From: Alphaproteobacteria bacterium
Lineage (GTDB): Bacteria > Pseudomonadota > Alphaproteobacteria > Sphingomonadales > Sphingomonadaceae
Direction of reading: 5' to 3'
Assembly (NCBI GenBank): GCA_030426245.1
Contig: JAUHYZ010000004.1
Location: 1-64,000 of the forward strand
DNA length: 64,000 bases
The notes beneath the pieces are model-generated. The model had not been told where the DNA came from. It saw nothing but the letters and a program-made list of their open reading frames with translations, and did not search any database. Shown in pieces: positions 10,521 through 20,602 of the stretch; the stretch's first letter is position 1; each line of letters opens with the position of its first letter. The position numbers and the translations under genes are program-made.

Positions 10521-10537
10521 TTTTCGCACTTGCAGCA
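10521..10537 (+). repeat. 17-nt direct repeat copy 1, TTTTCGCACTTGCAGCA
   Basis: Identical to 10833-10849; diverged third copy at 10812 (TTTTCGCAACTGCACAC). Confidence 0.6.
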
Positions 10538-10621
10538 TCGAGAGACGGAGACCATTTGCGCCGCGTGGAAGTTCTGGGGCTGGGTGTCCACAGGAAGTGT
10601 TTAAAAATAAGGAGAAAAACA

Positions 10622-10705
10622 ATGCGCACTGTTACGAGCCACGTGCTGGTATTTCTGGCTGCCGCTTCGACCAGCGGCCTGCTGCTGAGCTCCGCGATCG
10701 TCTGA
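10622..10705 (+). CDS. 27-aa hydrophobic small protein (candidate)
   Basis: MRTVTSHVLVFLAAASTSGLLLSSAIV; strong SD AAGGAG 7 nt upstream; predicted single hydrophobic segment. Confidence 0.45.
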   Translation: MRTVTSHVLVFLAAASTSGLLLSSAIV

Positions 10706-10832
10706 TCGCCGAAAGTTTGAGCGTAGAAGGCCATTGATCCTTGCGAATGCTCTTTCTGGAATTTCCAGGACACGCATTTTTATTACCGAGCGCTGAAACT
10801 TGTCGTTGAGTTTTTCGCAACTGCACACGAAG

Positions 10833-10849
10833 TTTTCGCACTTGCAGCA
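10833..10849 (+). repeat. 17-nt direct repeat copy 2, TTTTCGCACTTGCAGCA
   Basis: Exact match to 10521-10537. Confidence 0.6.
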
Positions 10850-10934
10850 AGAGCCCGCTGAAATCATATGGCAGGCAAGATAAGCAAAGAGGTGGATGAC
10901 CGAGAAGGTGACCGCTTTGAACAAGGAGGACACC

Positions 10935-11024
10935 ATGATCGTGTTTGTGAAAAAGATACTCGATATGTATGTGCGGGCCGCGGCGAGCATACCTATGCCC
11001 ACGCCGATGATCTGGACTCTCTGA
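10935..11024 (+). CDS. 29-aa small protein (candidate)
   Basis: MIVFVKKILDMYVRAAASIPMPTPMIWTL; excellent SD AAGGAGG at suitable spacing; followed by terminator. Confidence 0.45.
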   Translation: MIVFVKKILDMYVRAAASIPMPTPMIWTL

Positions 11025-11056
11025 GCCTGAGAAAATTGCATATCGGCAAGAATGCG

Positions 11057-11081
11057 CGGCCGCCCATCGGGCGGCCGTTTT
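11057..11081 (+). terminator. Rho-independent terminator
   Basis: Perfect 9-bp stem CGGCCGCCC-ATC-GGGCGGCCG followed by TTTT. Confidence 0.75.
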
Positions 11082-11162
11082 GCGTTGGACGCCCTGCCAT
11101 TCAAGTTCTGAGCCCCTTTCATCCCTGGCCATTCCATCCCTGGCCGGCCTGTCTGCAACAGA

Positions 11163-11867
11163 TCAACCCCTGGCCAGTTCGCTCAGCAGGAATGCCAGCA
11201 CGACGCCCATGGCCGTGGCGATCCCCGTCCAGTGCCGGTCTTCCCGGTAGGCCTGGGGGAACACCTCGGTCGCCAGGCTGGCAACCACAGCCCCCGCTGC
11301 AAAGCAGCGGATAAAGGCCAGCAAATGGGGGCTGGCGCCTGCCAGCAGCAGATTGCCTGCCAGAGCCGCCGCGGATAGCAGCACCGCCGTGGCCGCCCAA
11401 ATTCCCATGATTCGCCATTTGGAGTGCTCGCCCTGGGCCATCTGACGCGCACCGCCTGCCGCTTCGGGCAGGTTGGACAGGAAGATCGATCCCGCCAGCG
11501 CCGCCACTTCCAGCGGTTTCGCGCCGATCAGCGCGACGCCCAGCGCGAGATTTTCTGGCACGCCGTCCAGCGTGATCGCCGCCAGCAGTCCGCCGCCCGA
11601 TTCAGGCCCCCATTTCTCGTCGATCCAGTAATCGACTGCGGCAAACACCGCCGCGCCCGCCAGAACGCCGGCCATCGCCATATAGACGGAGCTTTCCCGG
11701 ATCGCCGGCTCGATCAGTTCGCTGACCACCGAAAGCAGCAGCGCCCCGCCCGCCAGCGCGATCAGGAAGCCTTCCTTGCGCTTGTGCAGAGTGCCGAAAA
11801 TTCCCCAGGCCGCGCCCAGCAAAAGGGCAGCAGAAACCGCCAGAACCACAAGCAGGGTGACAAGCAT
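11163..11867 (-). CDS. ZIP family metal transporter
   Basis: Polytopic; AITLDGVPENLALGVALIG matches the ZIP TM4 HxxPE-type motif region. Confidence 0.75.
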   Translation of the reverse strand: MLVTLLVVLAVSAALLLGAAWGIFGTLHKRKEGFLIALAGGALLLSVVSELIEPAIRESSVYMAMAGVLAGAAVFAAVDYWIDEKWGPESGGGLLAAITLDGVPENLALGVALIGAKPLEVAALAGSIFLSNLPEAAGGARQMAQGEHSKWRIMGIWAATAVLLSAAALAGNLLLAGASPHLLAFIRCFAAGAVVASLATEVFPQAYREDRHWTGIATAMGVVLAFLLSELARG

Positions 11868-11881
11868 CGCAGATCCCTTAA

Positions 11882-14488
<2,607 letters not shown>

Positions 14489-14508
14489 ATAGTGGCCTTG
14501 GGTAGGTA

Positions 14509-15582
14509 GTGGCCGTGGGGGGCGGCGAGAGCGGGCTTGAACGCGGCGGGTTCCTGCTGTTCCTGGTGCTGGTCTCTGCCGCGCTGCTGTTCATCGTCTG
14601 GCCCTTTGCCAACCCGCTTCTGTGGTCGGCCCTGGCAGCGATCATGTTCCAGCCGCTCTATCGCTGGTTCCTTACCCGGCAGCCGGGCAGGGAGAACAGC
14701 GCTGCAGTGGCGACCTTGCTGGTCATCACCTTCGCCGTCGTCCTGCCGTCCATCGTCATCGCAAGCATGGTGGTGGAAGAGGCGGCAAATGTGTTCCTGG
14801 CCTTTCGCGAAGGCCGGATCGACATCGCCAGCTGGTTCGATCAGATCACGGCTCTGCTGCCCGAAAGCCTGCGCGCATCGTTGGACAGTTCGGGCTGGGG
14901 CAATCTGGCAGATCTGCAACAGCGTGCGCAGGAATTCGCCAGCGAGAGCGTGGGGCTGATCGCACAGCAGGCCGTCCAGGTCGGCGGAAGCGCCTTCGGT
15001 TTCGTACTCTCTTTCGGCGTAGGCCTGTATGTCACCTATTTCCTGCTACGCGACGGCGCCCGCATCGGCCCCGCGCTGATCGCCTCGCTGCCGCTCGACC
15101 GCGCAATTGCCGGCCGCCTGGCCGAAAGATTCCTCACCATCGTGCGCGCCACGATCAAGGGCTCGGTCGTGGTCGGGCTGGTGCAGGGCGCACTGGGTTC
15201 GATCACCTTCTGGATCGCGGGCATGCCCTCGGTGATTCTGTTCGGCGTGTTGATGGCGATCGCTTCGTTGCTGCCCGCCCTGGGCCCGGCCCTGATCTGG
15301 GTGCCGGTGGCAGTCTATCTGCTTGCCACCGGGGCGATCTGGCAGGGCGTGCTGGTGGTGGTTTCCGGGGTCGCCGTGATCGGCATGGCCGACAATCTGC
15401 TGCGTCCGCTATTGGTGGGGCGGGACACGGGCATTCCCGACTGGATGATCCTGGTGACGACGCTGGGCGGGATCGCCGCCCTGGGCCTTTCCGGCATTGT
15501 GCTGGGGCCGCTTGTCGCCGGGCTGTTCCTGGCCGCATGGAGCATTGTGCAGGAACAGGAAACGTCCCCTCTATCCACCTAG
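14509..15582 (+). CDS. AI-2E family transporter/permease
   Basis: Polytopic protein with characteristic WPFANPLLWSALAAIMFQPLYRW and LGPALIWVPVAVYLL segments. Confidence 0.8.
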   Translation: MAVGGGESGLERGGFLLFLVLVSAALLFIVWPFANPLLWSALAAIMFQPLYRWFLTRQPGRENSAAVATLLVITFAVVLPSIVIASMVVEEAANVFLAFREGRIDIASWFDQITALLPESLRASLDSSGWGNLADLQQRAQEFASESVGLIAQQAVQVGGSAFGFVLSFGVGLYVTYFLLRDGARIGPALIASLPLDRAIAGRLAERFLTIVRATIKGSVVVGLVQGALGSITFWIAGMPSVILFGVLMAIASLLPALGPALIWVPVAVYLLATGAIWQGVLVVVSGVAVIGMADNLLRPLLVGRDTGIPDWMILVTTLGGIAALGLSGIVLGPLVAGLFLAAWSIVQEQETSPLST

Positions 15583-15594
15583 ATGGCCATCCGC

Positions 15595-16206
15595 TTAGAC
15601 GGCCAGTGGCCGTTCCGGCGTGCTTCCGCGGGAAACAGGCACTTGTCCCTCTTCCTCGCCGCGTCGCTGCTCTCCTTCGCGGATCAGCACCGTAACGAGC
15701 GCCTCGTAATGGCGCAGTGCCTGGCGCAGCTCCTCCGTGGTGGCGGAGCCCGATGTCTGCTTTTCGCAGATTGCATGGGCATCGCGGTAATGGCACGCGA
15801 CGTCGCCGTGATCGACTGTCAGATCTTCGTAATGCCGCTGGAAATCCCCCATCGGATAGCCGCGCGTCACCATCACTTCGGTCACCAGACGGTCGGCATG
15901 CAGCACGGCCTCTGCCGGGCTGTCCACGAAGACGCCTTTGAGCTCGTTCCATTCCCGCAAATAACGATCCCGCTCACCGGGAAAGAGACCGCGAATTTCC
16001 AGCTCGTGCACGCGCTTCACGCGGGCTTCCAGATCGGCTTCCGCATCGGAGCGGCTGTGATGCGTCTCCAATGTCCGGTCATATTCTTCGCCATAATGTT
16101 CGCGCAGCGTTTCGCTGTGTTTGCGGCGCAAGGCGAACCATATGCCGATGGCGACGAGCAGCGCCGCGCCGATACCGGCAAGGATCATGATTTCATTCGG
16201 TGACAT
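15595..16206 (-). CDS. membrane-anchored hypothetical protein
   Basis: MSPNEIMILAGIGAALLVAIGIWFALRRKHSE... one N-terminal TM, then soluble helical domain. Confidence 0.65.
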   Translation of the reverse strand: MSPNEIMILAGIGAALLVAIGIWFALRRKHSETLREHYGEEYDRTLETHHSRSDAEADLEARVKRVHELEIRGLFPGERDRYLREWNELKGVFVDSPAEAVLHADRLVTEVMVTRGYPMGDFQRHYEDLTVDHGDVACHYRDAHAICEKQTSGSATTEELRQALRHYEALVTVLIREGEQRRGEEEGQVPVSRGSTPERPLAV

Positions 16207-16382
16207 GGATTTTCTCCATCTTATGAGGCGGCCGACATCGCAAAAATCCCCCTGAGCCCGGCCGGTTCCGCGCAAAGCGACCGGCGGCGCAGATTATCCG
16301 ACAAAGCGAATTGCCACCCGAATGCCGGGCGCGGCCTTAACGTCATCTTGCGGAAATGCTGCAATTGCAGGAAACAGGCCGC

Positions 16383-18182
16383 ATGAAGCGGCTGTTTCTC
16401 TCTCTCCTTCTCCCCATCGCGCTTGGCGGCTGCGCCGCGAGCTATGACCAGGGCATCCTCACCGTCCGGCAGAAGGCGCCTGAGGCAAGCCCGCAGCCAT
16501 CGCTGCCGGTGACGGTGGGGATCATCGCGATCAACGATTTCCACGGCGCGCTGGAACCGCCGAAACAGTCCGTTTTCGTGCCCGCCGGACAAGTCCCCGA
16601 CGAACAGGGCGATACTATCGGCGTGCCCGCCGGCGGTGCGGCCTGGCTGGCCAGCGCGGTGGACAGCCTGCGCGCCCAATATCCCAACCATGCGGTGGTT
16701 TCCGCCGGGGACCTGATCGGCGCTTCGCAAATCGCGTCCTCGATCTTTCTGGACGAACCGGCCATCGGGGTGATGAACCGCATAGGGCTGGACTTCAACG
16801 CGGTGGGCAATCACGAATTCGATTCAGGCCGGCAGGAATTGCTGCGCAAGCAGACGGGCGGGTGCGAGCAATATACTTCTCGCGAACCGTGCCAGGTGGA
16901 ACAGTTCGCCGGGGCCGATTTCCAGTTTCTTTCGGCCAGCACCTATACGGAGGACGGAACCACGCTGTTTCCCGCCACCGGGATCAAGCGCTTCGGCAGC
17001 GGCGCGGGCGAAGTGAGCGTGGGCTTTATCGGGCTGACGCTGGAAGGCACGCCCAGCCTGGTGGCCGCTGGCGGGATCGAAGGGCTGGCTTTCGGCGACG
17101 AGGCGGAGGCGATCAATCGCGCCATCCCGCAGCTCAAGCAGCAGGGGGCGGACGCGATCGTCGTGCTGCTGCATCAGGGCGGGCGCACTGCCGGCATTCC
17201 CGATCCCAATGGCTGCGAGGCATTGTCGGGCGATATCCTGCCGATCCTGGCGCGGCTGGACAGCGAAGTGGACGTGGTCGTTTCCGGCCATACCCATTGG
17301 GCCTATGTCTGCGATTATGGCGAGATCGACCCTTCGCGCCCCTTCCTGCTGACCAGCGCCGGGGTCTATGGCGAACTCGTCACCGACATCACGCTGACCA
17401 TCGATGCCGCCGGCGACGAAGTGATCGCAAAGCAGGCGCGCAATGTGATCGTCCAGTCCGAGCCCTATATGGCATCGCGCGGGCTGGCCGAGAATTCGCC
17501 CCTGTTCAAGACGTTCGAACCGCGCGAGGACGTCGAGCGCTATGTCGAGATGTATGTGGAGGAAGCGGCGCAATTCGCGCAGCGCCGCGTGGGCGCGATC
17601 CTCGGCCCCGCGCTCAAGGGAACCGGGGCGGATGGCGGCAGCGCCGGCAATCTGATCGCCGATGCGCAGCTGGCTGCAACCCGCGATGCCGGGGCGCAGA
17701 TCGCCTTCATGAACCCCTTCGGCGTGCGCGCCGCGCTGCAGCCTGCCCAGGACGGATCGCTGACTTTCGGCGATCTCTACAAGACCCAGCCTTTCGACAA
17801 CACGCTGGTCACCCAGACCATGACCGGCGCCGAGATCAAGGCCATGCTGGAACAGGGCTTCGACGCGGAAGGGCCCGAGCAGCACCTGACCCCGTCTGCC
17901 GGCTTCACCTATTGGTTCGACACTAGCCGCCCGGTGGGGGACCGCGTGGTGCAGATCGAGTTCGAAGGCCGGCCGCTCAACATGGCGGCCGATTACCGGG
18001 TGACCACCAACAGCTTCCTGGCAGGCGGCGGGGACACTTTCACTCTGCTGCTGGCGCAGCGCGATGCAACGATCGGCATAAGCGACATTCAGGCACTGGA
18101 AGACTGGGTGAAGGGCGATGATCCGCGCGAAGTGCCGCAGGAGCAGCGGGCCCTGCCGATGATCGAAGCCGAAGAGCTTTAA
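16383..18182 (+). CDS. bifunctional metallophosphatase/5'-nucleotidase lipoprotein
   Basis: Lipobox LGGCAA; NDFHGALEP, GDLIGAS, GNHEFDSG, SGHTHWAY metallophosphatase motifs; C-terminal 5'-nucleotidase domain. Confidence 0.9.
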   Translation: MKRLFLSLLLPIALGGCAASYDQGILTVRQKAPEASPQPSLPVTVGIIAINDFHGALEPPKQSVFVPAGQVPDEQGDTIGVPAGGAAWLASAVDSLRAQYPNHAVVSAGDLIGASQIASSIFLDEPAIGVMNRIGLDFNAVGNHEFDSGRQELLRKQTGGCEQYTSREPCQVEQFAGADFQFLSASTYTEDGTTLFPATGIKRFGSGAGEVSVGFIGLTLEGTPSLVAAGGIEGLAFGDEAEAINRAIPQLKQQGADAIVVLLHQGGRTAGIPDPNGCEALSGDILPILARLDSEVDVVVSGHTHWAYVCDYGEIDPSRPFLLTSAGVYGELVTDITLTIDAAGDEVIAKQARNVIVQSEPYMASRGLAENSPLFKTFEPREDVERYVEMYVEEAAQFAQRRVGAILGPALKGTGADGGSAGNLIADAQLAATRDAGAQIAFMNPFGVRAALQPAQDGSLTFGDLYKTQPFDNTLVTQTMTGAEIKAMLEQGFDAEGPEQHLTPSAGFTYWFDTSRPVGDRVVQIEFEGRPLNMAADYRVTTNSFLAGGGDTFTLLLAQRDATIGISDIQALEDWVKGDDPREVPQEQRALPMIEAEEL

Positions 18183-18448
18183 GGCTCCTTGCCGCGCGCC
18201 GACTTGGCGATCAGATAGCGATAGACGCCCACGATATTGATTACGAGCAGCACGACATTCTGCATCGCGATCCCCTCGCCCTCGTCATTGAGGAAGCCCC
18301 AGCCGATCAGCGCCACCGAAGAGGTGGTGAAGATCACGAAGGCCCAGCCGGTCCAGCGCCGCCCGAGATTGAGCGAGACCAACAGGGCCGCCAGCGTCGC
18401 CGCCGCGGCCCCGTAATATTGCATGACGTTGAGCACCGTCTCGCTCAT
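18179..18448 (-). CDS. small membrane protein
   Basis: MSETVLNVMQYYGAAAATLAALLVSLNLGRRWTGWAFVIFTTSSVALIGWGFLN; 3 TM-like segments. Confidence 0.7.
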   Translation of the reverse strand: MSETVLNVMQYYGAAAATLAALLVSLNLGRRWTGWAFVIFTTSSVALIGWGFLNDEGEGIAMQNVVLLVINIVGVYRYLIAKSARGKEP

Positions 18449-19542
18449 GCCGGTCCGCCCTTGCCCGATTGCGCCGCCGTTTCGGCTGCGAAGCCTGCCC
18501 CGTCGGGCCAGCCGGGCGCGGCGAGGCCCATCACCTTGAACAGCTCGCCCATCTGTTCCGGCGCCGCCAGCCGCTCCAACGCCGCGCCGATTTCCGCCGC
18601 CTGAGCGGGCACTGCAGCGGCCAGAGCCTGCGCCCGCGCCTCGATCCCCAAGCCCCGCAAAAACGCGCCCTGCGGCGCCGTGCCGAGCCAGCGCGCCCCG
18701 CCCGCCTGCGCCGCATCGGCCATGGCGGCGAAATCGACATGCGCGGTGAGATCCGCTTCGCCCGGATCGGCAAAGGGATCGACCTTGCGGTGGGCCCGCA
18801 CCGCCTGCAGCGTCGATCCCGTCTGCGGCGCTGCGTAACCGTAATCCACGAACAGCGCGGCCCCGCCTTGCGCGGCCAGCCGCTCCGCCACTTCGCGCAT
18901 CACGGCAGCCGCTCCGGGGCACGTCTCCACAATCGTGCCTTCCGCGGCATCGCGCCGCGCTGCGGGAATGGCGGCATCCATCGGCTTTTCTCCCGCGACG
19001 CAGACGAAGCCGTCATCCTCCAGCGCCACCATCCTCTCCCGCCAGCCGCCGGAGGTCTTCACCAGCTGGCGGATGGGCAAGGCGTCCAGGAATTCATTGG
19101 CGATCAGCAGGATCGGCGCATCGGCGGGCAGCGTGGAAAGATCGTGATGCCAGCGCACGCCGGGAAAGGCCTGGCGCTGAATATCGCGCAGAGCATCGGA
19201 GGTTTCGACGAAATGCACTTGGGGGCTGAGCCCGGCCTTGGCCGCCGCGCGCAAGGCGTCGCTGGCCAGCGTGCCGCGCCCGGGCCCCAGCTCCACATAA
19301 TGGACCCTGGCGGGCGCGCCTGCGCGGTGCCACATATCCGCCAGCCACAGGCCCAGCAGTTCGCCGAACATCTGGCTGATTTCCGGCGCGGTGATGAAGT
19401 CCCCCGCCGTGCCCAGCGGATCGCGCGCAGCGTAATAACGGGCATTCGCCTCGCCCATATAATGCATCACGCCGATCGGCCCGGTGGCGGCAATCAGGCG
19501 GCGGAACCGCGCCTTCAGAGTGCCGCCCGTTTCGTCACTCAC
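18445..19542 (-). CDS. class I SAM-dependent methyltransferase (NDUFAF7/MidA-like)
   Basis: GDFITAPEISQMFGELLGLWLADMW...YVELGPGRGTLASDALRA; GTG start overlapping lgt stop. Confidence 0.85.
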   Translation of the reverse strand: MSDETGGTLKARFRRLIAATGPIGVMHYMGEANARYYAARDPLGTAGDFITAPEISQMFGELLGLWLADMWHRAGAPARVHYVELGPGRGTLASDALRAAAKAGLSPQVHFVETSDALRDIQRQAFPGVRWHHDLSTLPADAPILLIANEFLDALPIRQLVKTSGGWRERMVALEDDGFVCVAGEKPMDAAIPAARRDAAEGTIVETCPGAAAVMREVAERLAAQGGAALFVDYGYAAPQTGSTLQAVRAHRKVDPFADPGEADLTAHVDFAAMADAAQAGGARWLGTAPQGAFLRGLGIEARAQALAAAVPAQAAEIGAALERLAAPEQMGELFKVMGLAAPGWPDGAGFAAETAAQSGKGGPA

Positions 19543-20414
19543 GCAGTCTTGCCTGCGGCGTATCCGGTGCCCAGCCCTGACGCGAGCGGCGGCTTGATCA
19601 GCGCGCGGACCATCACCGCCAGGCCGAGCAGGAACAGCGGGATGGTCAGCCACTGGCCCATGGACAGGCCGGTTTCCATCGCGAATTCGGCAAGCTGCGC
19701 ATCGGGTTCGCGGAAGAATTCGACTGTGAAGCGCCCCGCCGCGATGCCGCAGGTGAACAGCCCGACCAGCAGGCCGGGGCGGTAGCGCGCCCGCGTACGC
19801 CAGAAGGCATAGAGCATCACGATCACCAGCAGCAGGCCTTCCAGCGCCGCTTCGTATAGCTGCGATGGGTGGCGCGGGAGCGGCCCGGCGCCGGGAAACA
19901 CCATCGCCCAGGGCACGTCCGCCGGGCGGCCCCACAGCTCGCCATTGATGAAATTCGCGATCCGCCCCAGCAGCATGCCGAATGGCGCATTGACCGCGAT
20001 GTAATCGCACACGCGCAGGAAGGAGAGCCCGCCGCGCCAGCCGACCCAGGCGATCGCGCAGAGCACGCCGATCACGCCGCCATGGAAGCTCATCCCGCCT
20101 TCCCACAGCTTGAGCAGGCTGCCCGGATCGGCCCACAGGCCGGGCTGATAAAAGGTCGCATAGCCCAGGCGGCCGCCGATGATGATGCCCAGCGTGCAAT
20201 AGAAGAACAGATCGTCGGCATGCTTTTGCGCCATCGGTGCGCCGGGCGCCTTGAGCATGCGCGAGACATGCCAATAGGCAAGCACGATGCCCAGAATATA
20301 GGCCAGCGAGTAATAGCGCAGGGTGAAGAAGCCGAGATCGATGCCGGGCCGCAATCCCAGGTCGATCCAGTAGATCGGAGCGTCTTGAGCAGCAGCGGCC
20401 AATAGTGACAGCAC
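19539..20414 (-). CDS. lgt: prolipoprotein diacylglyceryl transferase
   Basis: FHGGVIGVL, GRIANFINGELWGRP, HPSQLYEAALEG motifs. Confidence 0.95.
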   Translation of the reverse strand: MLSLLAAAAQDAPIYWIDLGLRPGIDLGFFTLRYYSLAYILGIVLAYWHVSRMLKAPGAPMAQKHADDLFFYCTLGIIIGGRLGYATFYQPGLWADPGSLLKLWEGGMSFHGGVIGVLCAIAWVGWRGGLSFLRVCDYIAVNAPFGMLLGRIANFINGELWGRPADVPWAMVFPGAGPLPRHPSQLYEAALEGLLLVIVMLYAFWRTRARYRPGLLVGLFTCGIAAGRFTVEFFREPDAQLAEFAMETGLSMGQWLTIPLFLLGLAVMVRALIKPPLASGLGTGYAAGKTA

Positions 20415-20602
20415 GTGGTGTTCCCTTTAGAAATTCGCGGCCCGTGTCGGCAGAGGCGGCGCTTGTGGCACAGCGCGGGCCGAGGCGAAAGAGCAGGCAC
20501 TCCGCAGGGGGAATGCTTTGCCTGCGCGCCATGAAATCCTTCCCTCCCGCGTTGCACGAAATTTATTCGGCTCTATCTGTGGGGTAAGGAACAGATAAGC
20601 AG

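Noticed and set aside
10601-11158. 185-aa and 166-aa minus-strand ORFs covering the two small + ORFs
   Set aside because: They read through the terminator hairpin and lack motifs; the + strand has better ribosome-binding sites and a terminator in the right orientation.
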